Below, piece by piece: positions 1-6,555 of a stretch of DNA of 11,026 nt. A program made the translations under genes and the position numbers. Position 1 is the first letter of the stretch, and each line of letters begins with the position of its first letter. The stretch comes from Candidatus Sulfotelmatobacter sp. (lineage in GTDB: Bacteria > Acidobacteriota > Terriglobia > Terriglobales > SbA1). Below the pieces are notes generated by a model, which saw only the letters and a program-made list of their open reading frames with translations, did no database searches and was not told the origin of the DNA. The stretch spans positions 1-11,026 of the forward strand of contig JASLEQ010000473.1 in NCBI GenBank assembly GCA_030151135.1. Reading direction: 5' to 3'.

Positions 1-78
1 CAAGATTTTGCCCGCAAGTCATTGAGCGCCATAGATTTTTCGTCATTTTCTCGCTAACTCGTTGATCCCAGAGATCCA

Positions 79-95
79 GGGGAGGGGGGGTGGGG
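79..95 (+). other. Short-loop G-quadruplex-type motif in gene-free left end
   Basis: The plus strand has runs of four, seven and four guanines separated by single A and T bases. That is enough for four tracts of three or more G with one-base loops, the pattern that favours a parallel quadruplex. It lies 77 bases beyond the stop codon of the minus-strand flavoprotein gene, so that gene's read-through transcript would carry the C-rich complement. Bases 1-171 around it contain no gene, tRNA or clear terminator that I can recognise. Folding and any role are inferred, not shown. Confidence 0.55.
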
Positions 96-171
96 TAATA
101 AAGTAGTAACACTTCCCAAATTGGAACTCGCAGGCTTTCGACGCCACGTAAATCTTCTTCGCCCACAGGAA

Positions 172-828
172 TTATTTTCGCGAGTAGTTATGCAGGTAGC
201 TTGGAACTTCGCGCGACGAATTCAATTGCGGATCGTTGATCGGAACGCCTGCTTTCATCTCCAATGGCAAAACTCCCGCCCAAGTCGGGAACTCCATGTC
301 TTCTGCATCATCGACTGGTGGACCGATTCGCACCTTCGCCGAGAACTCCTCGATCGGCACTGACAACAACGAAGTCGCTTTCAGTTCCTGTTCGTTTGGC
401 TGACGCGAGTCGTCCCAGCGGCCGCGCAAAATGTGCTCCGACAGAATCCTCAAGCCTTCCAGCTTTTCTTTCGGATCATCGACCAGCGTTGCCTTTCCCA
501 GGATCACAACCGACCGATAGTTCATCGAGTGATTGAACACCGACCGCGCAAGCACAAGTCCATCGAGCAACGTCACGGTAATGCATACCGCAATTCCTTC
601 CTTCATTTGTCGCAGCATGCGGCTCGCAGCCGATCCGTGAATGTAAAGCTTCGCGTCCTTGCGCCCGTACGAAGTCGGAATCACGAACGGTTGTCCATCC
701 ACAGAGAACCCAACATGGCAGAGGAACGCTTCATCAAGGATGCGATAAATCTCTTCACGATCGTAAACAGCACGCTGCGGTTCGCGGACAATGCGCGTCC
801 GCGTTGTAGGCATTTGGGTTTCCGACAT
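172..828 (-). CDS. Pyridoxamine 5'-phosphate oxidase-like flavin-binding protein (Pyridox_ox_2 type)
   Basis: This is a cytoplasmic split-barrel protein of 218 residues, probably binding FMN or a related flavin. The family includes nitroimidazole-resistance-like reductases and uncharacterised flavin-nucleotide-binding proteins, so the substrate cannot be named. With the start used here, a barrel strand of the form CHVGFSVDGQPFVIPTSYGR sits near residues 37-56, then LYIHGSAASRMLR near 61-73, then FNHSMNYRSVVILGKA near 98-113. This order is typical of the Pyridox_ox_2 family. The C-terminal part holds an AKVRIGPPVDD segment and a WAGVLPL segment, also family-like. The ATG at 828 is preferred because GGAG lies 11 bases upstream. 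An ATG at 813 is also possible, and the frame stays open to a TTG at 909, but that extension is poor in family-like sequence. The gene is divergent from the small membrane-protein gene at 1030. There is no obvious terminator after the TAA stop. Confidence 0.88.
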   Translation of the reverse strand: MSETQMPTTRTRIVREPQRAVYDREEIYRILDEAFLCHVGFSVDGQPFVIPTSYGRKDAKLYIHGSAASRMLRQMKEGIAVCITVTLLDGLVLARSVFNHSMNYRSVVILGKATLVDDPKEKLEGLRILSEHILRGRWDDSRQPNEQELKATSLLSVPIEEFSAKVRIGPPVDDAEDMEFPTWAGVLPLEMKAGVPINDPQLNSSREVPSYLHNYSRK

Positions 829-915
829 CTGGGAAAGCACTCCGGCAAGCGCCAAGGATGGGTGAACGGAAAGTGTAACATCGCCCTTTCGGGCCCTGTC
901 CATGCGCAATGCCGC

Positions 916-943
916 TTGCCAGCGAGAACCGACCCGTTATATA
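916..943 (+). promoter_or_regulatory. Putative sigma70-type promoter for the small membrane-protein gene
   Basis: TTGCCA (916-921) is followed after 16 bases by TATATA (938-943); an overlapping TATAGT at 940-945 gives an 18-base spacer. Both are close to the housekeeping -35/-10 consensus. The site lies about 87 bases upstream of the ATG at 1030 in the divergent intergenic region. The TATATA is self-complementary and could also serve as a -10 element leftward for the flavoprotein gene, but I see no good -35 on that strand. Confidence 0.5.
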
Positions 944-1020
944 GTTCCTGCCGATTCCTGAACCCTTGGTAGCTTCCTCATTGTCGGGCCGAACCTGGAG
1001 TGCATTCATCTTGCAGTCGC

Positions 1021-1025
1021 GGAGG
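1021..1025 (+). promoter_or_regulatory. Strong Shine-Dalgarno site fixing the start at 1030
   Basis: GGAGG is followed by four adenines and then the ATG at 1030. This decides the start of the small membrane-protein gene over the in-frame ATG at 1000, which would add ten residues including a cysteine and has no comparable site. The spacing is slightly short but workable. Confidence 0.65.
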
Positions 1026-1029
1026 AAAA

Positions 1030-1188
1030 ATGCGTCCAGCACGTGGCGTTGTGGTTGTGTTCTGGGGTTGGATGATGTTCATCTCGATCGCTATCTTTAG
1101 TCTGTTCGTGTATTTCGGCGTATTGGATGGACTTGGCAATGCGCTCTTCGAACTCGCGAAAGATATCTTGCGATTCCTTCTCGACTGA
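1030..1188 (+). CDS. Small single-pass membrane protein, unknown function (52 aa)
   Basis: I do not recognise a family. The N-terminus is short and basic (MRPARG) and is followed by a strongly hydrophobic stretch at about residues 7-30, rich in V, F, W, I and Y. This predicts one transmembrane helix with the N-terminus in the cytoplasm. Residues 34-52 (LGNALFELAKDILRFLLD) look like an amphipathic helix with acidic residues D33, E41, D45 and D52 spaced among leucines and phenylalanines. A GGAGG site and an upstream promoter-like sequence support expression. It is the only plus-strand gene in the window and meets the beta-propeller gene tail to tail, with 28 bases between the two stops. No terminator hairpin is visible there; only an 8-base direct repeat (GATCAACC at 1187 and 1201). 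A minus-strand reading frame over the same bases has no such support. Confidence 0.6.
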   Translation: MRPARGVVVVFWGWMMFISIAIFSLFVYFGVLDGLGNALFELAKDILRFLLD

Positions 1189-1216
1189 TCAACCTCCACA
1201 GATCAACCGCCCATAT

Positions 1217-2407
1217 TCATTGGAGTAATGCCGGGATTAACATGCCTCCTCCCGCGTTGTCCCAAATCTCGCCGCCAGTGTAGGTCACTCCTCCAGTGCT
1301 CGGATTGAAGACGTAAATGGGATACAGCCATGGATTCGACTGGTTGTACTGCTGCGTGTAGATCAAAGCTTCGTCGGGCGAGAAGCTGAGAAACTGTCCC
1401 TGTACATAATTGTTCGTGTTGACCAGTTGCTTGGATGCGGTTTCTATTCTCGTAACCTCCGTGAGGTCCGGAGCGACTTCAATCAGGTCAAACTTTCCCG
1501 CGGGATCGACAAAGTTCCAAAGGCCGTAACCGCAAGCCTCGAGCATTGAGACTGTGCACGAGAATTCCGACTTGCCGCCTGTGGTGTAGAAATTCACCGA
1601 TGCGCCGCCATATGTGTAATTGTCGGGAACGCTGAAATACACGAGGTTCGCCGGCGTAATGTTCACTACATCTGCCCCCTCGTTGCCGTCGGCCCAACTG
1701 AAGATCTGGTTGTCAGGACCGAGAGCGCCCGTCGAGGGATTGACATAGCGGCGATAGTAATTGGCTGACAAATTGGCATAGGGATAATTGCAATCCCAGT
1801 AGTCGTAGAGAACGTTGCCAGCCGGACTGAATCCATAGATAAAGAAGAAGGCCGAGGCCGACAGCAGGCACGGACCATTCTGCTTGTAACTCGCCACCGT
1901 TCCAGTTTTCGTGACCATCCCCGTGCTTGGGTTGATGGTGAAGGCGGAGACTTTAGCAATCGGGTAGCCTTGGGGGTTGAACATCGATTCCGCCGCGTAC
2001 GCCAGCGTGCCGCTGGGGCTGATGACGAAGTCGTAGGTGTTGAAACCTCCATCGGTCAGGTTCAGAGCCTGCACTGCCGGAAGTTGCGGCATTCCGGTGT
2101 TGTCGTTGGCATATACCCAAAGCCATTCGACGCCGCTCCTATCGTTTCCCGTGACAAAGAGAAAGTGGTCGTTCGACGATGGCAACACAACCGTGTTCGA
2201 CACTGAATCGAGCGTCACTCCCGAGCCTTCTTCGGTGGGATTGCCCGTGCTTCGGTCCACGTCGTAGGTGTAGATCGTCGATCCGACGAGCAAATAAGCC
2301 ACTTCAATCGAAGTAGAAGAAGGCTTTACGGTCGCGGCTTGAACAGCGATACTGGCGAACAACACTGCAACGAAAGCGGAAAGCATGGACGAGTAGCAGC
2401 GATGCAT
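1217..2407 (-). CDS. Secreted beta-propeller-like protein (lactonase/YVTN-like)
   Basis: This is a 396-residue exported protein. A Sec signal peptide spans about residues 1-24: basic R3, a hydrophobic core from 8 to 22, and a VQA cleavage motif before A25. The mature part repeats a blade-like pattern in which a short beta-rich segment reads like 'value, formatted as name, then PSTG'. Examples are FTINPSTGMVTKTG, YVNPSTGALGPDN and VFNPSTGGVTYTGG, together with phrases such as SPSGTLAYAAE and SFSPDEALIYT. These are the hallmarks of the lactonase-like/YVTN beta-propeller proteins common in Acidobacteriota. Enzymatic activity is not evident. Paired cysteines (GPC/WDC and FSC/EAC) may form disulfides outside the cytoplasm. 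The ATG at 2407 is supported by AGAGGAG (2418-2424) ten bases upstream; the next ATG at 2386 would lose the basic residue of the signal. The gene is probably monocistronic, since the preceding lipoprotein gene ends in a strong terminator. Confidence 0.75.
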   Translation of the reverse strand: MHRCYSSMLSAFVAVLFASIAVQAATVKPSSTSIEVAYLLVGSTIYTYDVDRSTGNPTEEGSGVTLDSVSNTVVLPSSNDHFLFVTGNDRSGVEWLWVYANDNTGMPQLPAVQALNLTDGGFNTYDFVISPSGTLAYAAESMFNPQGYPIAKVSAFTINPSTGMVTKTGTVASYKQNGPCLLSASAFFFIYGFSPAGNVLYDYWDCNYPYANLSANYYRRYVNPSTGALGPDNQIFSWADGNEGADVVNITPANLVYFSVPDNYTYGGASVNFYTTGGKSEFSCTVSMLEACGYGLWNFVDPAGKFDLIEVAPDLTEVTRIETASKQLVNTNNYVQGQFLSFSPDEALIYTQQYNQSNPWLYPIYVFNPSTGGVTYTGGEIWDNAGGGMLIPALLQ

Positions 2408-2500
2408 AAGTGCAGAACTCCTCTGGCGAGGGCCTGGTTCCGAGACTGGCCGTTGCGACGCTTAGATTGCGGAAAGACCCGAGAGGTTTACAGGCAGCGT

Positions 2501-2520
2501 TGGATCGAGGGAGCGATCCA
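2501..2520. repeat. Perfect 7-bp hairpin in the leader of the beta-propeller gene
   Basis: TGGATCG at 2501-2507 and CGATCCA at 2514-2520 are perfect inverted copies around a 6-base AGGGAG loop. The element lies 94-113 bases upstream of the ATG at 2407. No T-tract follows on either strand, so it is not a simple terminator. An operator or a leader-RNA stem would both fit; the role is inferred. Confidence 0.4.
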
Positions 2521-2561
2521 GGAACGCGTAGCCACTTTTAGGGCCAGTTATTTCGCTCAAT

Positions 2562-2616
2562 AAAAATGGAGAGTCTCGAACGGGCTGCACTGCTCAGTCG
2601 AGACTCTCCCGTGTTT
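2562..2616 (-). terminator. Bidirectional rho-independent terminator after the lipoprotein gene
   Basis: A perfect 12-base stem, GGAGAGTCTCGA (2568-2579) and TCGAGACTCTCC (2598-2609), encloses an 18-base loop. On the minus strand it begins 15 bases past the TAA stop of the lipoprotein gene and is followed by ATTTTTA. On the plus strand GTGTTTTT follows it, so it could stop transcription in both directions. It separates the lipoprotein gene from the beta-propeller gene downstream. Confidence 0.88.
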
Positions 2617-2623
2617 TTGAAGC

Positions 2624-4672
2624 TTACTTGGTCACCGAAATGATTGCGGGATGTGTGTTTGTCCCGCCTCCTTCGTTGATGAAGTAGATTACGGAACCGG
2701 TGCTAAGAGCCGGATTGCCCCAGAATGTCCCCGTGCCGTTGGTCGCGATTGAGAGTGAACTGGAAACATACTGGTTTTCGACGAGGAACGGTGAGACAGG
2801 ATTGCTCACGGTTTCTGTTCCGGAGAAGCTGGCCGAACTCAGAATGAACGTTCCGACTTGGTTGGCGGTAAGGTAGTCCGCATCCACGTCGCTTCCGATT
2901 GAGTACGTTCCTGCAGTAGGCACGGAGCTCGCCTGTTGCACTTCCAACGTCGTGGCAGTGGCTGGATAATCGTTCGCCACCAGAACAGCGCTGATACCAT
3001 CGACTCCCGCAACCACATAACCGACCGGGGCGATAAAGCTGCCGGTGAAGGCAATGCGTCCAGTGCCTGCGTCAACCGAGTAGTTGACGTTCGCAGGCCA
3101 CGTTCTGACCGTCCCACCCTGATCCTGGGTAACCGAACCGCTGCCTGTATTAACGCCGTCGAAACTTACCGTCATGAGCACGACTTCCGGAACATCGCCA
3201 GCCGTCAGTCCCGTGCCGTGAGCAACGTAGTTGTTTTGCAAGTAGCTGGCTGTAAACAATGTGCTGTCAGTTGCGAAAGCACGGCCGCCGCAGATCGGAT
3301 TGGTTGCGAGCGGATCGGATGATGCGAACAATACTTCCGTGGAATTGATGACGTAGTACACGGTGCCAAGGTTATAGTTGTATCCACCATTCGTCGCGGT
3401 AAAAGATGCGGTTCCTCTCCCGTACGTATCAGGGGATGAATACGTGCCATTTCCGCCGGTAAGGTTGGTTATCAGCGTTCCTGCATCATCTGCGTCTAAC
3501 GCCAGATTCGTAAAGTTCCCGCCTCCGGCTGTGAAGGATCCGGCCACGCCAAAATTTCCGCTGCCTCCATCCGTTCCGGTGAACAGGAATGCGTACATTC
3601 CCGATAACCCGGTTGCAAGCGCAGACGAGTCCTGAAGGCGCAGGATACCACTTCCGCGCGCAGCGGTTCCGCTGCTGTTGTCGAGCATTATGTGGCCCTG
3701 CGTAAATGCATTCGAACCGTTTGGAGTGCTTACAGAGAAATGAAGGTTGATCGTGCCTGCTGAAGTGGTCAGGATCAAACAGCCGTTGTTGTCGGGTCCA
3801 AGCGAATAGGAACTGCTTGACGGAACAATTGAAAGGGCCGATTGCGCTCCACTCGGGCTGTTCATGTCCTCCTCGCCGCCGGTGATCCCGCCATTCCCAT
3901 CAGGCGTGAAGCTGCCCATCAGCGTCATCGGTGAGAGATATGTGGAAGTGGTGCCGAACCCTTTAATCAGGAAAGCATAAGGTTGAGATCCCAGATTGCT
4001 TTCCGCGCCCGAGCTGCAGCCGGTCGTGTTGTACACCTGCATGCTGAGTGGAGCGGAAATGCCAGTAGCGGTGTCCGCATCCGTCGCCTGAAATACGAGC
4101 CCGTTAAAAACATTCGCTGTGGTCGGAGTTCCAGTGATTGCACCAGTGGAGGAGTTGAGAGATAAACCGGAAGGCAGGCTTCCCGATTTCAAAGACCAGG
4201 TATAAACGCCGGACCCGCCTGTGGCTGCCAGGGACACGTTGTATGCGGTTCCCTGCGTGCCGCTCGGCAGTGTTGTGGTTGTGACTTGGACGACTGAGTC
4301 GACCTTGAGGCTAAGACTGCCGGAGTTGGCCGAATCGCTATTCGCATCGGTTACCTCGAAGACCAGGGGGCCGGCCGTTCCAGCTGCGGAAGGAGTTCCG
4401 CTCACCGTGCCATCCGCAGAGAGCGATATGCCCGTGGGCAGAGTGCCCGACTTCAGCGACCACTTATAGGGCGCCGTTCCGCCGCTTGCTTCGAGCGTCG
4501 CGGAGTAGGCTATGCCTACGTTGCCTGCGGGCATGGATGACGTGGTAACGCTTGGAGTTGATTTCGTGCCGCCGCTGTTGTTGTTCGAGGACGAGCCACC
4601 ACATGCGGTCATGAGAAACGAGAGACTCACAACGCAAAACGAAGTCAGAATGAAACTGCTGCGCTTCATCAT
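2624..4672 (-). CDS. Large lipoprotein with two putative Ig (He_PIG) domains
   Basis: This is a 682-residue exported lipoprotein. MKR is followed by a hydrophobic segment and a lipobox-like LMTAC, with the acylated cysteine at residue 24 and GG next; a Ser/Asn/Gly-rich tether follows to about residue 40. Two He_PIG-type Ig-like domains lie at about 41-124 and 129-213. Each has the diagnostic run: AY near the start, then GG-x-x-Y-x-W-S-L-K-S-G, then LP-x-G-x-SL and a TGTP or SGTP ending. Residues 214-682 are beta-rich and carry loosely repeated units that begin with phrases like QPYAFL and GMYAFL and contain GSFT-x-x-GxG motifs; they match no domain I can name. No catalytic motif is visible, so adhesion, matrix or surface-display roles are possible but unproven. 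The first of two tandem ATGs is chosen because AGGAAGG (4682-4688) lies nine bases upstream; the second, three bases downstream, is also feasible. Confidence 0.82.
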   Translation of the reverse strand: MMKRSSFILTSFCVVSLSFLMTACGGSSSNNNSGGTKSTPSVTTSSMPAGNVGIAYSATLEASGGTAPYKWSLKSGTLPTGISLSADGTVSGTPSAAGTAGPLVFEVTDANSDSANSGSLSLKVDSVVQVTTTTLPSGTQGTAYNVSLAATGGSGVYTWSLKSGSLPSGLSLNSSTGAITGTPTTANVFNGLVFQATDADTATGISAPLSMQVYNTTGCSSGAESNLGSQPYAFLIKGFGTTSTYLSPMTLMGSFTPDGNGGITGGEEDMNSPSGAQSALSIVPSSSSYSLGPDNNGCLILTTSAGTINLHFSVSTPNGSNAFTQGHIMLDNSSGTAARGSGILRLQDSSALATGLSGMYAFLFTGTDGGSGNFGVAGSFTAGGGNFTNLALDADDAGTLITNLTGGNGTYSSPDTYGRGTASFTATNGGYNYNLGTVYYVINSTEVLFASSDPLATNPICGGRAFATDSTLFTASYLQNNYVAHGTGLTAGDVPEVVLMTVSFDGVNTGSGSVTQDQGGTVRTWPANVNYSVDAGTGRIAFTGSFIAPVGYVVAGVDGISAVLVANDYPATATTLEVQQASSVPTAGTYSIGSDVDADYLTANQVGTFILSSASFSGTETVSNPVSPFLVENQYVSSSLSIATNGTGTFWGNPALSTGSVIYFINEGGGTNTHPAIISVTK

Positions 4673-5109
4673 CGAAGTTAACCTTCCTGGGACTGGAATT
4701 CTTGGTGCCCGAATGCGCCGGCACTCATCGGGGGAGAGGCTTCAACTTCCGCTTACAGTGCTTAAGACCATCGCGTGTTTGTCACAAATGAAGTGAAGAC
4801 AATGGTCATGCAAAGCTGCGCACGAGCGGTTTCTTGCACGCAAAGAATTGCGCAATCGCGTGGCCATTGTCACGCGCAATGCACGGGAGACCAGATGAGG
4901 GCCGGAATCCGCAGGCAAGCTGGCCGATTGTGATGAAGGGAAGACAGTTAGCTCAGTACGAACTGTGGGAAAAAGATTGAACGATCATTGGCACGTTGGT
5001 AATCACTCATTCGTACCCACGACGAGAGTGTAGTGAAACTTTATGCACACAGATGGGATTCGTCTTCCGAAAGCACCATGCGCAGGTGATTCCACCTTAG
5101 TGCGTATAT
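4673..5109. other. 437-base gene-free region upstream of the lipoprotein gene
   Basis: I see no credible coding frame, tRNA or mobile-element end here. It should hold the lipoprotein promoter (on the minus strand) and the 3' end of the 98-residue-protein transcript. I can find neither a convincing -35/-10 pair on the minus strand nor a T-tailed terminator. Small symmetric elements are present: TTTGTCACAAA at 4778-4788, CGCGTG/CACGCG arms at 4857-4862 and 4871-4876, and ATTGCGC/GCGCAAT arms at 4847-4853 and 4874-4880. Any of these could be regulator sites. Confidence 0.5.
4847..4880. repeat. Overlapping inverted repeats in the intergenic region
   Basis: ATTGCGC (4847-4853) is repeated inverted as GCGCAAT (4874-4880). 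Inside it, CGCGTG (4857-4862) pairs with CACGCG (4871-4876) around an 8-base loop. The two symmetries have different centres, so they could be alternative structures or adjacent protein-binding half-sites. The element sits about 175-210 bases upstream of the lipoprotein start. Function unknown. Confidence 0.35.
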
Positions 5110-5406
5110 TTACGGACGGTCTTCAAGCAAACTAGCGGCGATTTGTTGCCACTCGAATGCTAGGGGTTCGCGGCAGATTGGTTTTCCTGCTCGGCTGTAC
5201 CAGTACGCGGCGTTGGAGTGGTCGCCCTCCTTGCGATGCAGATAGGCGTGCACCCACGAGCCGTGCGGGCCTTCGTCTTGTTGCGCGGATTCATGCGCGC
5301 GAGTCCAATCGCCCCTGGCATCCCACCATAAACCGGTCAGCGCGAGAGTGAGACGTTTCGGCGGCTGCGGAGCTTCTAACGATTTGCGGAACTCTTCCAG
5401 ATTCAT
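5110..5406 (-). CDS. Conserved small TPR-like protein, unknown function (98 aa)
   Basis: No signal peptide or membrane segment is present, so it is probably cytoplasmic. The protein contains two helical-hairpin-like units of the kind seen in tetratricopeptide repeats. One is LWWDARGDWTRAHESAQQDE (about residues 26-45). The other is YLHRKEGDHSNAAYWYSRAG (about 55-74); the two share a x-GDxxxA layout. I recall short proteins with this W-rich, 'A-Y-W-Y-x-R-A-G' wording in many bacteria, but none with a known function. The start at 5406 has only a weak upstream AGGT, which lowers confidence in the exact start but not in the gene. It follows the CPBP protease gene on the same strand by 72 bases, so co-transcription is possible. 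Confidence 0.7.
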   Translation of the reverse strand: MNLEEFRKSLEAPQPPKRLTLALTGLWWDARGDWTRAHESAQQDEGPHGSWVHAYLHRKEGDHSNAAYWYSRAGKPICREPLAFEWQQIAASLLEDRP

Positions 5407-5478
5407 CGCTGTGTTATCGACCTGCGTTTCGATTTTTTTGTGAGTTAAGGATTGCCATCGGAGTGCGCGAAGAAAATC

Positions 5479-6411
5479 TCAGACTTGATAACGATTTTCC
5501 CGGTAGCGGCTGATGAACCAGATGGCCACGACGGCGAGTGCGATGGGAGCGAAGATGCTGGCTTCGGGACCGACTGTGCCTCCCGAGAGCCAGCGCGGGC
5601 CTGAGAGAGTCGAGTTGAAGAGATTGTTAGTCGCCGTGATGCCACTATCAGGTACGCCGTAAAAGAATGTCTGACCCCAATCCCATCCAGCGTGAAATCC
5701 AACCCCCCACCAGAGGTTGCCGGTGCGGCGAAGGAACAGGCAGAAAAGTAGCCCAAACAAAACCACTGAGACGAGACCGGCTTTGCTTTCGCCCGGATTG
5801 CTGGCGTGGGCGAATCCAAAGAGAGCAGAGAGCAGGAATGCCGATGGCCAAAATCCCATCCCCGTGGTGAGTGTGTACTGAAGATATCCACGGAATGCGA
5901 ATTCCTCGGCGAGGCCAACGAGGATGAACGCGCATGCCCACTTCACGGTCGCAGAAAGAATTGTTCCGCCGTGAATTGCGAGGCCAGTGAGATGGAATCC
6001 ACGAAACAGAAAGATTGCGAGCAGGCAACCGCTGATCGCAAGAAATCCGAGGAGCGTTCCGGTCCAGAAATCATTTTGAAATGCATAGCGTAAGGGCAAT
6101 CCGTATTGACCGAAGTTCCGGTGCTCAATGCGAGCCATGATCGTTGCCGGGATCGAAGCGAGCAGGAAGATGGAGCCTTCGCTGAGGCCCAGGCCAAGGG
6201 GCGACAATTGATTCATCGCGCTGATCCGGCCGTGGGCAACGGCGAGGACGACTAGCGAGATCAGTGTCAGCAGCGCGCCGGCGATGGCGAGAAAGATGAG
6301 AATGCGCCATCCTGCACGAATGCCGTTCGGGCCACGAAAAAAGGTATTGCGCGTTTGTCGTGAGGTCGGTTCAGTAGAAAGCGTGGGCGGAATGATTTCG
6401 GGGTTCGACAT
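5479..6411 (-). CDS. CPBP-family intramembrane glutamic protease (CAAX/Abi type)
   Basis: This is a 310-residue polytopic inner-membrane protein of the CPBP family (CAAX prenyl protease 2/Abi, PF02517). Related enzymes cleave proteins within the membrane, and others process bacteriocins or act in immunity; the bacterial substrate here is unknown. Several hydrophobic segments surround the three conserved motifs: EEFAFRG (E169, E170, R174), FGFAH (H202) and FHAGWDW (H240, D244). All expected catalytic residues are therefore present. A first transmembrane helix lies near residues 35-60, after a Pro/Thr-rich cytoplasmic N-terminus. The ATG at 6411 is chosen because GAAAGG lies six bases upstream; an in-frame TTG at 6435 lacks this. 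It lies 144 bases downstream of the reductase gene and 72 bases upstream of the 98-residue-protein gene, all on the minus strand. Confidence 0.9.
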   Translation of the reverse strand: MSNPEIIPPTLSTEPTSRQTRNTFFRGPNGIRAGWRILIFLAIAGALLTLISLVVLAVAHGRISAMNQLSPLGLGLSEGSIFLLASIPATIMARIEHRNFGQYGLPLRYAFQNDFWTGTLLGFLAISGCLLAIFLFRGFHLTGLAIHGGTILSATVKWACAFILVGLAEEFAFRGYLQYTLTTGMGFWPSAFLLSALFGFAHASNPGESKAGLVSVVLFGLLFCLFLRRTGNLWWGVGFHAGWDWGQTFFYGVPDSGITATNNLFNSTLSGPRWLSGGTVGPEASIFAPIALAVVAIWFISRYRENRYQV

Positions 6412-6555
6412 CGCTTGCCTTTCAACGATGAACAAATTATTTCACGCGCGGGTATGGATTTGAGATTCCTCCGATCGGATGCACAAGCTGACGGATAGTC
6501 CCTCGCGAGTCTTAGCGCGGTGCCCGGGATGGAAAGAGGTCTGGCGGGTATGGGT

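Noticed and set aside
433..972. Long plus-strand frame of about 179 residues opposite the flavoprotein gene
   Set aside because: It overlaps a well-supported minus-strand gene, has no recognisable domain and has an Arg/His-rich composition typical of an antisense shadow.
2408..2500. Possible riboswitch (cyclic-di-GMP type) in the beta-propeller leader
   Set aside because: An AAACC run and a GGCC-rich hairpin recall the class, but the conserved core sequences and tetraloop do not line up.
4977..5005. Plus-strand promoter-like TTGAAC with 17-base spacing to TAATCA
   Set aside because: No plus-strand gene lies downstream; the next genes on the right are all minus strand, so it is probably a chance match.
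5084..5097. AGGTG/CACCT hairpin just past the stop of the 98-residue-protein gene
   Set aside because: The stem is only five bases and no T-tract follows on the minus strand, so it does not qualify as a terminator.
6470..6479. Ten-base palindrome TCCGATCGGA between the reductase and protease genes
   Set aside because: It is short and has no loop, no T-tract and no nearby promoter boxes; palindromes of this size occur by chance.
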